Shown: positions 33,219 to 42,261, counted from the stretch's first letter. The stretch is 64,000 nucleotides of DNA from Nocardioides sp. HDW12B (GCF_011299595.1 NZ_CP049867.1:2170001-2234000); one strand, 5' to 3'. Notes: generated by a model not told the origin, from the letters alone. Program-made: numbers and translations.

Positions 33219-34412
33219 GTGAGGACCACGGCGTACGGCGCGGTGCAGCCCGGCACCGACCTGGGGGTCCACGCCCGCGCCCTGCGGCGGATGCACGACG
33301 CCGTCCTGGGCGGCGCGAGCCCGCCGGTGGCACCGCGTCCGCTGGTGGCCCGGTCGTGGACGCGGGTGATGCGGCTCGGCCTCGACCCCACCCGCACCAA
33401 CGCCCGCGACCCGCTCGGCCGGGCCGAGGTCGAGCGTCGGCGCCGCGGCTCGGCGCTCTCGCTGGTCATCGACGACATCCGGGCCGTGCTCGGCAGCGTC
33501 GCCGACGCCTCGCGCTTCATCACGGTCGTCACCGACCCCGACGGCGTCATCCTGTGGCGCGAGGGGTCCGCGCGCGTGCTGCAGCAGGCCGACTCGCTCG
33601 GCTTCAGCGAGGGCGCCACCTGGACCGAGGACCACGTCGGCACCAACGCCATCGGGACCGCGCTGGCCGAGGCCGCGCCGGTGCAGCTGTTCTCGGCCGA
33701 GCACTTCGAGGAGGGCCAGATCCCGTGGTACTGCACGGCCGCGCCCCTGCACGACCCCCGCACCGGTGAGCTGCTCGGGGTCGTCGACGTCAGCGGCCCG
33801 GCGCTGACGCTGCACCCCGCGATCATCGCGCTGGTCGAGACCGCCGCGAAGCTGGCCGAGGCCCAGCTCTGGCGTCACCACCAGGAGCGGCTCGAGCGGT
33901 TGCGCCGCTCCGCCGAGCACGTGCTCGCCACCACGTCGGGGCCCCTGCTGCTGGTCGACGACCACGGCTGGGTCGCGCACCACACCGGCGTGGCGGCCCG
34001 GGACCGGATCGCCGTACCGGACGCGCAGCGGGCGCTCGCCGTGCCCGGCCTCGGGCTCTGCCTGCCCGAGCGGCTCTCCGAGGGCTGGCTGGTGCGACCG
34101 TCGGCCGGCGACGCCACCGTGACGGCGACGCTCGACCTGACCGCGGACGAGGCGGTGCTCGCGGTGAGCTCCGCCGACGGGAGCTGGCGCACACCCCTCT
34201 CGCCGCGCCACGCCGCCGTGCTGCAGCAGCTGGCGGCGGCCGGCCGCACGGGCCTGACCGCCGCCGACCTGAGCCGGGCGCTGTTCGGCGACGACGCCCA
34301 CCAGGTGACGGTCCGCGCCGAGGTGAGCCGGCTGCGGCGCACCGTCGGCGCCCTGGTGGCGACGCGGCCCTACCGGGTCGCCGCCGACGTCTCCTTCTCC
34401 GTGGTGGGCTGA
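33219..34412 (+). CDS. GAF-domain transcriptional regulator without AAA+ domain
   Basis: The 397-residue protein has an AcoR/sigma54-activator-like N-terminus: RSWTRVMRLGLDPT, then a GAF sensor (about residues 100-220; TDPDGVILWREGSARVLQQADSLGFSEGATWTEDHVGTNAIGTALAE). The AAA+ ATPase domain of AcoR is missing. The C-terminus is a winged-helix-like segment (GLTAADLSRALFGDDAHQVTVRAEVSRLRR). The GAF core motif EGATWTEDHVGTNAIGT is highly typical of acetoin/alcohol-sensing regulators. It probably senses the substrate of the divergent monooxygenase and controls that unit. The GTG start has a -10 6 nt upstream and no ribosome site. Confidence 0.82.
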   Translation: MRTTAYGAVQPGTDLGVHARALRRMHDAVLGGASPPVAPRPLVARSWTRVMRLGLDPTRTNARDPLGRAEVERRRRGSALSLVIDDIRAVLGSVADASRFITVVTDPDGVILWREGSARVLQQADSLGFSEGATWTEDHVGTNAIGTALAEAAPVQLFSAEHFEEGQIPWYCTAAPLHDPRTGELLGVVDVSGPALTLHPAIIALVETAAKLAEAQLWRHHQERLERLRRSAEHVLATTSGPLLLVDDHGWVAHHTGVAARDRIAVPDAQRALAVPGLGLCLPERLSEGWLVRPSAGDATVTATLDLTADEAVLAVSSADGSWRTPLSPRHAAVLQQLAAAGRTGLTAADLSRALFGDDAHQVTVRAEVSRLRRTVGALVATRPYRVAADVSFSVVG

Positions 34413-35077
34413 GCCGCCTCGCTGCGTCGGGCCACTTCGCCAATTCGGGCGTCCTCGCCGCGTCGGGCCTCGGTGCCCCGCCGGGCGGAGACCACCGCGG
34501 CCGCGATGCCGAGCAGCAGCAGGATGTAGGAGCCGGGGAACGGGGTGAAGGCGTAGAGCGCGCCCAGGCACATCAGCAGCGTCACGCCGGGCGAGACCAG
34601 CTCGTGGCGTCCGAGGCTGAGCGCGACACCGGTCCAGCCGACGGCGAAGATCCCGTAGGACACCACGATGACGAGCAGCGAGTAGCCGGTCGGGTCGTCG
34701 AGCGCCTCGGGCGCCAGCCGCATCTGGAAGGCCTCGGTCGTGATGTTGCCGAGCACGAGCAGGGTGCCGACGTAGGCCAGCCCGACGCACGTCCGGCCGG
34801 GCCTGCCGAGCACGTGCCCGGCGCGCAGCGCGAGCCCCAGGAGGGCGACCGAGGCCAGCACCATCGCGGTGACCAGCCCGAGGCCATGGGCGGCGAAGAG
34901 GAACTCGTCGGACGCGGCGGCTCGGGTCTCGATCGTGAAGTGGTAGAGGTCGGAGGGGACCCCGACGGCGGCGGCGACCAGGCCGGCGGGCAGCGCCAGC
35001 CGGACCAGTCGGGCACCTGGTGGAGCGGCCGAGGGGGTCGTGGTGGTGTCGGGAGCGGGGAGCGTTGTGTTCGTCAT
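34370..35077 (-). CDS. Multi-pass membrane protein of unknown function
   Basis: The 235-residue protein has a disordered Thr/Pro-rich N-terminus, then about six hydrophobic segments (LALPAGLVAAAVGVPSDLYH, LGLVTAMVLASVALLGLAL, YVGTLLVLGNITTEAF, YSLLVIVVSYGIFAVGWTGV, LVSPGVTLLMCLGAL and YILLLLGIAAAVVSA) and a charged tail. I do not recognise the family. Its last 43 bases overlap the end of the convergent GAF regulator gene. ATG 35077 has GGGTGGGAG upstream. It is divergent from the two-component genes and may be controlled by them. Confidence 0.6.
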   Translation of the reverse strand: MTNTTLPAPDTTTTPSAAPPGARLVRLALPAGLVAAAVGVPSDLYHFTIETRAAASDEFLFAAHGLGLVTAMVLASVALLGLALRAGHVLGRPGRTCVGLAYVGTLLVLGNITTEAFQMRLAPEALDDPTGYSLLVIVVSYGIFAVGWTGVALSLGRHELVSPGVTLLMCLGALYAFTPFPGSYILLLLGIAAAVVSARRGTEARRGEDARIGEVARRSEAAQPTTEKETSAATR

Positions 35078-35197
35078 GGCTCCCACCCTCGGTCCGCACG
35101 GCGTCCCCGGTCGTCAGTCCTCCGGTGGGACCTGGGTCGTCCCGGGAAGGACCTGCGCGTCATCCCCAGGTGGACGACGTCGGGGCAGTCGGCTGAC

Positions 35198-35203
35198 TAG
35201 CCT
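35198..35203 (+). promoter_or_regulatory. -10 box of the two-component operon
   Basis: TAGCCT stands 6 nt before the kinase GTG at 35210, with no ribosome site in between. This is the pattern of a leaderless transcript. A clear -35 element is not visible. Confidence 0.5.
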
Positions 35204-35209
35204 TCCCGG

Positions 35210-36364
35210 GTGCGCCTCCGCCCGTTCGACCTCGCCCTCGCCGCCGTGCTCACCGCGACGGTCCAGGCCGAGCTCTGGTGGTACGACGACGGGCCGGGCG
35301 GGGTGCCCGCCGTCACGGCGGTCGCGTCGTTGCTCCTCACCTCGTCGCTCGCCCTGAGGTCCACCCGGACCGAGGTGATGGCCGGCGTCGCGGCGGCGAC
35401 GATCTTCGCCCAGGCGATGCTCGGCGGCCGGATGACCAGCACGCTGTCCCTGGCGCTGGCCTCCATCACGATCGTGTTCTCCGTGGGGCTGCTGCTGCCG
35501 CGGCGCCGGGCCCTGGCGTGGGCGGCGGTGCTGCTGGCCGCGTCGTGGTTCGACCTCGTCGCCATCGACCACGACGACTTCGGGGTGCTCTCCGACCTGG
35601 TGTTCACCTCGGTCCTCGTCGTGGGCGCTCCCCTGCTCGCCGGGGTGACCGTGCGCGAGCTGCGCCACCGCGCGGGTGAGCTCGAGCGGGTCAACGAGGA
35701 GTTGCGGGCCGAGCGGGAGGAGACCGCTCGCCTCGCCGCCCTCGACGAGCGGGCGCGCATCGCCCGCGAGGTGCACGACGTCGTGGCCCACAGCGTCAGC
35801 CTCATGGTGGTGCAGGCCGGTGCCGCCCGCCACCTGCTGGAGCGCGACCCCGCCCAGTCCCGGGAGGCCCTCGGTGCGGTGGAGTCGGTCGGGCGCGACG
35901 CGCTGCGCGAGCTGCGCCGCACCCTCGGCGTGCTGCGCGAGGACCACGAGGACGCCGCCGCCCTCGCGCCGCAGCCCGGGCTGGCCCAGCTCGAGCAGCT
36001 GGTGGCCGGCGCGCGCAGCGGTCTCGACGTCACGCTGCACGTCGACCTCAGCGACCGGCACCTGCTCGGCGCGGCCGACGTGACGGCGTACCGGATCGTC
36101 CAGGAGGCCCTCACCAACGCCCTCAAGCACGCTCCCGGCGCCCACGTCACGGTGAGCGTCACCGCCGACGCCGACGGGGTCCGGCTCCTGGTCGAGGACG
36201 ACGGCGCCACCCGGCCGGTCGCCGCGGCCACGTCGCGCGGGCACGGGCTCGAGGGCATGCGGGAGCGCGTGGCGATGCACGGCGGGCGGCTCGACGCCCG
36301 TCCCCGACCCTCCGGGGGCTTCCGCGTCGACGCCCACCTGCCGGTGGACGGGGGCACGCCGTGA
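35210..36364 (+). CDS. Sensor histidine kinase (NarL-pathway type, DUF-free membrane sensor)
   Basis: The 384-residue kinase has four or five membrane segments in the first 150 residues and a short coiled-coil linker. A HisKA_3 domain carries phospho-acceptor His189 in ARIAREVHDVVAHSVSLMVVQ, and a HATPase domain follows with EALTNALKHAPG and GHGLEGMRERVAMHGG. There is no large extracellular domain, so the signal may be sensed in the membrane. It is coupled by GTGA overlap to its response regulator, so the pair forms a complete system. Confidence 0.92.
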   Translation: MRLRPFDLALAAVLTATVQAELWWYDDGPGGVPAVTAVASLLLTSSLALRSTRTEVMAGVAAATIFAQAMLGGRMTSTLSLALASITIVFSVGLLLPRRRALAWAAVLLAASWFDLVAIDHDDFGVLSDLVFTSVLVVGAPLLAGVTVRELRHRAGELERVNEELRAEREETARLAALDERARIAREVHDVVAHSVSLMVVQAGAARHLLERDPAQSREALGAVESVGRDALRELRRTLGVLREDHEDAAALAPQPGLAQLEQLVAGARSGLDVTLHVDLSDRHLLGAADVTAYRIVQEALTNALKHAPGAHVTVSVTADADGVRLLVEDDGATRPVAAATSRGHGLEGMRERVAMHGGRLDARPRPSGGFRVDAHLPVDGGTP

Positions 36365-37014
36365 CGCGCGTCGTGGTCGCCGACGACCAGGCGCTGATCC
36401 GGGCCGGCTTCCGCATGATCCTCGACGCCGAGCCCGACCTCGAGGTGGTGGGCGAGGCCGCCACCGGGCTGGAGGCCGTCGGGGTGGTGGCGCGCACGCA
36501 GCCCGACGTCGTCCTCATGGACGTGCGGATGCCCGAGCTCGACGGCATCGAGGCGACGCGGAGGGTGGTCGCGTCCGGTGCCCCGACGAAGGTGCTGATC
36601 CTCACCACGTTCGACCTCGACGACTACGTCCACGAGGCCCTGCGCGCGGGGGCGAGCGGCTTCCTGCTGAAGGAGTCGCCGCCCGAGCAGCTGGTCACGG
36701 CCGTCCACACCGTCGTCTCAGGTGACGCGGTGCTGGCCCCCGGCGTCACCCGGCGGATGATCGAGCGCTTCGTGTCCTCCGCGCCGCCGCGTCCGCCGGA
36801 CGAGGTGCTCGGGTCGCTGACGCCGCGCGAGCTGGAGGTCCTCGGCCTGGTAGCCCGGGCGCGCTCCAACAGCGAGATCGCCGCCGAGCTCTACGTCAGC
36901 GAGGCGACGGTCAAGACGCACCTGGCGCGCCTGCTGGTCAAGCTCGGGTTGCGCGACCGCCTGCACGCGGTCGTCTTCGCCTACGAGAACGGCGTGGTGC
37001 GGCCGGGCTCCTGA
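36361..37014 (+). CDS. NarL/LuxR-family response regulator
   Basis: The 217-residue regulator has an intact receiver: DD in VVVADDQALIRAGF, phosphoacceptor Asp54 in VVLMDVRMPELDG, Thr in LILTTFDLDDYV and Lys in FLLKESPPEQ. The DNA-binding domain is a GerE helix-turn-helix (SLTPRELEVLGLVARARSNSEIA to VKTHLARLLVKLGLRDR). It is phosphorylated by the kinase encoded just upstream. Target genes are unknown; the divergent membrane protein gene is a plausible one. Confidence 0.93.
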   Translation: MTRVVVADDQALIRAGFRMILDAEPDLEVVGEAATGLEAVGVVARTQPDVVLMDVRMPELDGIEATRRVVASGAPTKVLILTTFDLDDYVHEALRAGASGFLLKESPPEQLVTAVHTVVSGDAVLAPGVTRRMIERFVSSAPPRPPDEVLGSLTPRELEVLGLVARARSNSEIAAELYVSEATVKTHLARLLVKLGLRDRLHAVVFAYENGVVRPGS

Positions 37015-37044
37015 CCGTCGCCGGCAGGTGGCACGATCCAGGGC

Positions 37045-37650
37045 ATGCACTCCGAGACCGGCGGGACGAGCGGGCAGCGGTTCCGCGACGAGGACTGGTA
37101 CGCCGAGGACCTGGCCGACCGCGTCTTCACCGACTGCACCTTCACCGACGTCGACCTGACCGAGGCGACGTCGAGCGGCGCGACCTTCACCAACTGCCGC
37201 TTCGAGCACTGCAAGCTCAACGCCTCGCACCACACGGCGACGGCCTTCGTGGGGTGCGAGTTCGTCCGGACCAGCCTCTTCGACGCCGAGCTGGAGGGCT
37301 GCAAGCTGACCGGCAGCACGTTCGTCGACTGCACGCTGCGCCCGCTGACCGTCCGCGGCGGGCTCTGGCGGGCGGTGGGCCTGCGGGGAGCCCGGTTGAC
37401 GAAGGTCAGCCTCGCCGGGGTGAACCTCGCGGAGAGCGACCTGACCGAGTCCGACCTCACCGACGCCGACCTGAGCGGCTGCGACCTCACCGGCGCCCAG
37501 CTGCGCGGCGCCCGACTGACCCGCACCGACCTGCGCCGCGCCACCCTCGACCGTTGCGACCTCGGCGCCGCCGACATGCGCGAGACCCGGCTCGACCTCG
37601 CCGGTGCCGTGCTGCTGGCCGAGCACCTCGGCGCCAAGGTCGAGGCGTGA
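37045..37650 (+). CDS. Pentapeptide-repeat protein
   Basis: The 201-residue protein is built from A(D/N)LXX-type repeats from about residue 30 to 190. Examples are FTDCTFTDVDLTEA early, VNLAESDLTESDLTDADLSG in the middle and LRRATLDRCDLGAADM late. It should fold as a right-handed beta helix. Some family members protect DNA gyrase from quinolones, but many have no known partner, so no role can be fixed. It overlaps the downstream NYN gene as GTGA. Confidence 0.85.
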   Translation: MHSETGGTSGQRFRDEDWYAEDLADRVFTDCTFTDVDLTEATSSGATFTNCRFEHCKLNASHHTATAFVGCEFVRTSLFDAELEGCKLTGSTFVDCTLRPLTVRGGLWRAVGLRGARLTKVSLAGVNLAESDLTESDLTDADLSGCDLTGAQLRGARLTRTDLRRATLDRCDLGAADMRETRLDLAGAVLLAEHLGAKVEA

Positions 37651-38015
37651 CGCGCGTCCTGGTGGTCGACGGCGCCAACGTCGTCGGGGCCACCCCCGAC
37701 GGCTGGTGGAAGGACCGCGCCGGCGCCGCCCGTCGCCTCCACGAGAAGCTGCTGGTCGCCGACACGGCGTACGACGAGGTGGTGCTCGTCCTCGAGGGCA
37801 AGGCCAAGGGCGGCGTGAAGGCCGGCCGCGACCTCCACGTCACGACCGTCCACGCCCGCCGCGACGGTGACAGCGCGATCGTCGGTGTCGTCAACGAGGC
37901 CGTCGCGCGCGGGGAGCAGGTCACGGTGATCACCGCCGACCGGGTGCTCCGAGGCGCGGTCGAGAACCTCGGCGCCCGTGCCATGAGCCCGTCGTGGCTG
38001 CTGGACATGCTGTGA
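37647..38015 (+). CDS. NYN (PIN-like) domain protein
   Basis: The 122-residue protein begins VLVVDGANVVGATPDGWWKDR, the classic NYN start with an acidic residue in the active site. It continues EVVLVLEGKAKGG and VITADRVLRGAVENLGARAMS. These fit a small YacP/NYN-type ribonuclease fold with conserved Asp at both ends of the sheet. Ribonuclease activity is a family inference. It is coupled on both sides by GTGA overlaps, forming one operon with the pentapeptide and SDR genes. Confidence 0.78.
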   Translation: MTRVLVVDGANVVGATPDGWWKDRAGAARRLHEKLLVADTAYDEVVLVLEGKAKGGVKAGRDLHVTTVHARRDGDSAIVGVVNEAVARGEQVTVITADRVLRGAVENLGARAMSPSWLLDML

Positions 38016-38836
38016 GCCCGACACGGGTCCTCCCCGACCTGCTCGACCTGAGCGGCCGGGTCGCCCTCGTGACCGGGGCCGGCTCGCCCGACGGCATCGG
38101 TACGGCCACCGCCCGCCTCCTCGGCCGTCTCGGAGCGGTGGTCGCCGTCACGGCGACCACCGACCGCGTCCACGAGCGGGTCGCCGAGCTTCGCGCCGAC
38201 GGCACGACCGCGCTCGGCCTCGTCGCGGACCTGACCGACGAGGACCAGGTCGCCGCGACCGTCGCCACGGTGACGCGCACCCTCAGCGCGCCGACGGTGC
38301 TGGTCAACAACGCCGGCATGACGAGCGTGGCCGTTCCCGCCCTGGACACGGCCGCCTCCGGCGGTGCCGAGTCCGGCACCGTCACCGGTCTGTCCTACGC
38401 ACAGTGGCGGGCCGCCGTCGCCCGCAACCTCGACACCGCGTTCCTCACCACCCGCGCCGCGCTCCCCGGCATGCGGGCCGCCGGCTGGGGCCGGATCGTC
38501 ATGGTGTCGTCGGTCACCGGCCCGGTCATGGCGATGCGCGGCGAGGCGGCGTACGCCGCGGCCAAGGCCGGCATGGTGGGCCTGGCCCGCTCCCTGGCCG
38601 TCGACCACGCCGCCGAGGGTGTGACCGCCAATGCCGTGGCGCCGGGCTGGATCGCCACCAGCAGCCAGACCGCCGACGAGGCGCACCAGGCGGCCCGCAC
38701 CCCGCTGGGCCGCAGCGCCCACCCGGACGAGGTGGCCGCAGCCGTGGCGTTCCTCTGCTCCCCCGGCGCCTCCTCCGTCACCGGTCAGTGCCTGGTCGTC
38801 GACGGCGGCAACTCCGTGGCCGAGGAGCGCGCCTGA
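38012..38836 (+). CDS. Short-chain dehydrogenase/reductase
   Basis: The 274-residue protein is a classical SDR: cofactor motif VTGAGSPDGIGTATA with an unusual SPD insert, structural NNAGM, catalytic Ser in VSSVTGP and the YAAAK motif (Tyr-x3-Lys). It most resembles FabG-like 3-oxoacyl reductases and related alcohol dehydrogenases; substrate unknown. The GTG start overlaps the NYN stop, so I prefer it to the upstream in-frame ATG at 37994, which lies inside the NYN gene. Confidence 0.85.
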   Translation: MSPTRVLPDLLDLSGRVALVTGAGSPDGIGTATARLLGRLGAVVAVTATTDRVHERVAELRADGTTALGLVADLTDEDQVAATVATVTRTLSAPTVLVNNAGMTSVAVPALDTAASGGAESGTVTGLSYAQWRAAVARNLDTAFLTTRAALPGMRAAGWGRIVMVSSVTGPVMAMRGEAAYAAAKAGMVGLARSLAVDHAAEGVTANAVAPGWIATSSQTADEAHQAARTPLGRSAHPDEVAAAVAFLCSPGASSVTGQCLVVDGGNSVAEERA

Positions 38837-38858
38837 GCCGTGACGGGCCCGGCCGGCG

Positions 38859-39668
38859 TCAGCGGCGCCACTCGTACGGCGTCGTCGTGGACACCTTCAC
38901 CAGGCCGGACCGCTCCAGGATGGGGCGGGAGAGCTCGGTCGAGTCGCTGTGCATCCACCGCTTGCCCAGCCGCAGCGCGGAGCGCGCCCGCGCGGCGGTG
39001 AGCGCCCGGTAGATCCCGCGTCCGCGCCACGCCGGCAGCGTCGCACCGCCCCAGATGCCGGCGAACTCGGTGTCCGCGACGGGCTCGAGCCGGCCCGCGC
39101 TGACCATCGCGCCCTCTGCCTCCGCCACCCACAGCTCCATCCCGTCGTCACGCCGCAGCCGCGCCAGCACGGCGTCGGCGCGCTCGGTCGACACCGGGTC
39201 GCCGAAGCCCTCGTCGGCCATCGCGCTCATCGCACGCACGTCCGCTTCCGAGGTCACCCGGCGCAGCGTGACGCCGTCGGGCAGCGGGACGTCGACGGCG
39301 AGCGGGCCGACCTCGCCGACCATGATCGACTCGGGCTCGTCGGGCACGAACCCGTGCGCCAGCAGGGCCTCGTGCAGCCCGGGAGCGTGGTCGTGACCGC
39401 GGGACTTCCACTCGACCCGGGAGATCTCACCGTCGGCGACGTAGTGGGTCAGAGCGCCCGCGACCAGGCGCGCCACCTCCGCCGCGTCCGCGCCCCCGAG
39501 GTCGCGGTAGGTCACGAAGCCGCGCCCGCCGGAGAAGGTCACGAGCCGCAGCGGACCGAGCCGCGTCACGTCGACGGCGCTGGGCGTCTCCGCGTCGGTG
39601 CGCAGCTGCTCGTCGTACGCCGCCAGCAGCGCGGCCCGGTCGACCGCCGTCGGGTCCCCGTCGGTCAC
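38859..39668 (-). CDS. GNAT-family N-acetyltransferase
   Basis: The 269-residue protein has a C-terminal GNAT domain with VAEAEGAMVSAGRLEPV and the acetyl-CoA motif GGATLPAWRGRGIYRALTAARA, then a WMHSDSTELSRPILERSGLVKV finish. The N-terminal half is a second, degenerate GNAT-like unit. The acceptor is unknown. The GTG start overlaps the methyltransferase stop as GTGA, so the two are cotranscribed. Confidence 0.85.
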   Translation of the reverse strand: MTDGDPTAVDRAALLAAYDEQLRTDAETPSAVDVTRLGPLRLVTFSGGRGFVTYRDLGGADAAEVARLVAGALTHYVADGEISRVEWKSRGHDHAPGLHEALLAHGFVPDEPESIMVGEVGPLAVDVPLPDGVTLRRVTSEADVRAMSAMADEGFGDPVSTERADAVLARLRRDDGMELWVAEAEGAMVSAGRLEPVADTEFAGIWGGATLPAWRGRGIYRALTAARARSALRLGKRWMHSDSTELSRPILERSGLVKVSTTTPYEWRR

Positions 39669-40411
39669 CGAGGACCGCTCCCGCCGGCCCAGCCGTAGAC
39701 CGACACGTGCTGGTCGTGGCCGGTGTAGGGCTGCCGCTGCCAGCCGCCCCAGCGCTCGACGAGGCACAACCCGGCGATCCGCGCCATGAGGTCGAGCTCG
39801 GAGGGCCAGGCCAGCCGGCACGAGACCGGGCCGAAGTGCGTCCCGGCCGCGTCGATGCGGACGTGGTTCTCGTCGAGCACCTGGGTGACCGGGTCGTAGG
39901 TGCACACGTCGAGCGTCACGGCGTCAGCCTCCACCCGCTCGGGTCGTGCGTAGGAGTGCGACGGCAGCCAGGCGCTCGGCACCGCTGCCTCCACCACGAA
40001 GACGCCGTCCTCGTCGAGGTGGGCGGCGGCGTTGGCGAAGCAGGAGACCTGCTTGTCCTGGGTGAGCAGGTTGAAGACCGTGTTGTAGACGAGGTAGACG
40101 AGCCCGTAGCTCCGCCCGGTCGCGACGCCCGCCATGTCGCCGACCCAGACGTCGAGGTCGCAGCCCTTGGCCTCGAGCACCTCGACCATCGCCGCCGACA
40201 GCTCGATGCCGTCGACGACGACCCCACGCTCGGTCAGCGGCACCGCGATGCGCCCGGTCCCGATCGCCAGCTCGAGCGCCCGCCCGCTCGCCGTACGACC
40301 CGCCAGCTCGGCCAGCAGGTCGGCGGCCGCGTCCTCGTCCCCACGAGGCTGGTCGTCGTACGACGCCGCCACGTCCGGCCCGAAGCTCGTCCTCGGGTCG
40401 AATCCCCTCAT
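39665..40411 (-). CDS. Class I SAM-dependent methyltransferase
   Basis: The 248-residue protein has motif I ALELAIGTGRIAVPLTERG, acidic loop VDGIELSAAMVEVLEAKG, motif II VYLVYNTVFNLLTQDKQVSCFANAAAHLDEDGVFVVEA and a C-terminal substrate-covering domain. The substrate cannot be told. It is cotranscribed with the GNAT gene, so the two may modify the same compound, but this is an inference. Confidence 0.82.
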   Translation of the reverse strand: MRGFDPRTSFGPDVAASYDDQPRGDEDAAADLLAELAGRTASGRALELAIGTGRIAVPLTERGVVVDGIELSAAMVEVLEAKGCDLDVWVGDMAGVATGRSYGLVYLVYNTVFNLLTQDKQVSCFANAAAHLDEDGVFVVEAAVPSAWLPSHSYARPERVEADAVTLDVCTYDPVTQVLDENHVRIDAAGTHFGPVSCRLAWPSELDLMARIAGLCLVERWGGWQRQPYTGHDQHVSVYGWAGGSGPR

Positions 40412-40497
40412 GCGTGCCCCCTCGTCGTCGACGCCCGCAGCCTTGCACGGCGTCGACTCGGGGTGCGACGGGTTATCGGGACGTCGCTGCCGGTCTT

Positions 40498-40612
40498 ACC
40501 GGGTCTCGACGACGCTCGCTGGCGCTCGCTGCTCGACCACCGGGCGGACGCTCGCTGGCGCTCGCTGCTCCTTGGATCGAGCCCGTCGAGATCGACCAAC
40601 GGCCCCGCCCGC
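40498..40612. repeat. Degenerate Nocardioides-type intergenic repeat, copy A
   Basis: The stretch opens ACCGGGTCTCGAC and closes GGATCGAGCCCGTCGAGATC, matching copy B at 53768-53835 in both outer parts. Inside, a 24-bp unit occurs twice (40511-40534 and 40547-40570). It fills most of the 209-nt gap between the glyA stop and the methyltransferase start. I see no gene here. Confidence 0.65.
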
Positions 40613-40620
40613 CCCCACAC

Positions 40621-42135
40621 TCAGGCCAGGTCGAGTCCGGGGTAGAGCGGGTGCTTGTCGAGCATCTCGGCCGACGCGGCGTGGGTGCGCTCGACGACAC
40701 CGTCGGCGAGCGTGTACTTCGCCTTCGAGCCCGCACCGGCCGACGTGGTGGTCGGCGTGGTCGACGACAACACGTCGACGACCAGCTCCGCGACCTTGTC
40801 GAACTCGTCGTGACCGAAGCCCCGCGTGGTCAGCGCCGGGGTGCCGAAGCGGATGCCGGAGGTGTACCAGGCGCCGTTCGGGTCGGCGGGCACGGAGTTG
40901 CGGTTGGTGACGACGCCGGCGTCGAGAAGCGCCGACTCGGCCTGCCGCCCGGTGAGCCCGAAGGAGGTCACGTCGAGCAGCACGATGTGGTTGTCGGTGC
41001 CTCCGGTGACGAGCGTGGCGCCGCGGGTGTTGAAGCCCTCGGCCAGCGACAGGGCGTTGTCGGCCACCTTCTGCGCGTAGTCGCGGAAGCCCTGCTGCTT
41101 GGCCTCGGCGAACGCGACGGCCTTGGCGGCCATGACGTGCGACAGCGGGCCTCCGAGCACCATCGGGCAGCCGCGGTCGACCGACGGGGCGAACTCCTCG
41201 GTGGCCAGCACGATGCCGCCGCGCGGTCCGCGCAGCGACTTGTGCGTGGTGGAGGTGACGACGTGGGCGTGCGGCACCGGGTCCTCGTCGCCGGTGAAGA
41301 CCTTGCCGGCGACCAGCCCGGCGAAGTGGGCCATGTCGACCATGAGGGTGGCGCCGACCTCGTCGGCGATCTCGCGCATGGTCGCGAAGTTCACCCGGCG
41401 CGGGTAGGCGGAGTAGCCGGCCACGAGGATGAGCGGCTTGAACTCCTTGGCCGCCGCGCGGACGCGGTCGTAGTCGAGCAGACCGGTCTCCGGGTCGGTG
41501 CCGTAGGAGCGCTGGTGGAACATCTTGCCGCTGATGTTGGGGCGGAAGCCGTGGGTGAGGTGGCCGCCGGCGTCGAGGCTCATGCCGAGCATCCGCTGGT
41601 TGCCGAGCTCGTGGCGCAGCGCCTCCCAGTCGGCCTCGGAGAGGTCGTTGACGTTCTTGGCCTGGTGCTTCTCCAGCGCCGGCGACTCGACCCGGTGCGC
41701 CAGGATCGACCAGAAGGCGACGAGGTTGGCGTCGATGCCCGAGTGCGGCTGGACGTAGGCGTACTCCGCGCCGAACAGCTCCTTGGCGTGCTCGGCGGCG
41801 ATCGACTCGACGGTGTCGACGTTCTGGCAGCCCGCGTAGAAGCGGTGGCCGACGGTGCCCTCGGCGTACTTGTCGGAGAACCAGGTGCCCATCGTGAGCA
41901 GCACGGCGGGCGAGGCGTAGTTCTCGCTCGCGATCAGCTTGAGCGAGGCCCGCTGGTCGGCGAGCTCGGCGCGGGTCGCCTCGGCGATGCGCGGCTCGAT
42001 CGAGGCGATCACCTCGAGCGCCGACGCGTACGCCGTGCTGGTGGCTTTCGCGACCGGCTCCGAGCCGGCGGCGAGGACGGTGTCCGGCGTGCCGGAGGCG
42101 TCGAGGGACGGGGGCTCAGGGCTGCTGGCGACCAT
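40621..42135 (-). CDS. glyA: Serine hydroxymethyltransferase
   Basis: The 504-residue PLP enzyme makes glycine and 5,10-methylene-tetrahydrofolate from serine. Hallmarks are [55 protein letters not shown] and the PLP-lysine block [15 protein letters not shown]. It is longer than the E. coli enzyme (417 residues): about 34 extra residues at the N-terminus and an insert at about residues 148-180 before the [16 protein letters not shown] strand. On the minus strand TAGGCT stands 7 nt before the ATG with no ribosome site, so it is probably leaderless. It is divergent from the sulfur operon. Confidence 0.92.
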   Translation of the reverse strand: MVASSPEPPSLDASGTPDTVLAAGSEPVAKATSTAYASALEVIASIEPRIAEATRAELADQRASLKLIASENYASPAVLLTMGTWFSDKYAEGTVGHRFYAGCQNVDTVESIAAEHAKELFGAEYAYVQPHSGIDANLVAFWSILAHRVESPALEKHQAKNVNDLSEADWEALRHELGNQRMLGMSLDAGGHLTHGFRPNISGKMFHQRSYGTDPETGLLDYDRVRAAAKEFKPLILVAGYSAYPRRVNFATMREIADEVGATLMVDMAHFAGLVAGKVFTGDEDPVPHAHVVTSTTHKSLRGPRGGIVLATEEFAPSVDRGCPMVLGGPLSHVMAAKAVAFAEAKQQGFRDYAQKVADNALSLAEGFNTRGATLVTGGTDNHIVLLDVTSFGLTGRQAESALLDAGVVTNRNSVPADPNGAWYTSGIRFGTPALTTRGFGHDEFDKVAELVVDVLSSTTPTTTSAGAGSKAKYTLADGVVERTHAASAEMLDKHPLYPGLDLA

Positions 42136-42142
42136 GGGAGGG

Positions 42143-42148
42143 AGCCTA
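42143..42148 (-). promoter_or_regulatory. -10 box of glyA
   Basis: On the minus strand the hexamer reads TAGGCT and lies 7 nt before the glyA ATG. The same hexamer at the same spacing is found before lpdA (46266-46271). Confidence 0.55.
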
Positions 42149-42224
42149 GACCCTGGCTCCGACGGGGCCGACGGCACGCACCGCGGCCATATCATATCAT
42201 GGACACGCGTCTCACTAAGCAAGA

Positions 42225-42261
42225 CGGACATTTGTCCGGAGCCGGTTGCGGCGACGACAAT
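42225..42261 (+). promoter_or_regulatory. Promoter and operator of the sulfur assimilation operon
   Basis: TTGTCC (42232-42237) and GACAAT (42256-42261) are spaced 18 bp. The predicted transcript start falls on the GTG of the leader peptide (42269). A perfect 14-bp palindrome, CGGACA-TT-TGTCCG (42225-42238), covers the -35 box and is a likely repressor site. AT-rich CATATCATATCATG (42189-42202) lies just upstream. Confidence 0.65.

Noticed and set aside
40511-40570. Possible CRISPR array from two 24-bp direct repeats
   Set aside because: There are only two copies with a 12-bp separator, no further repeats and no cas genes. It belongs to an intergenic repeat.
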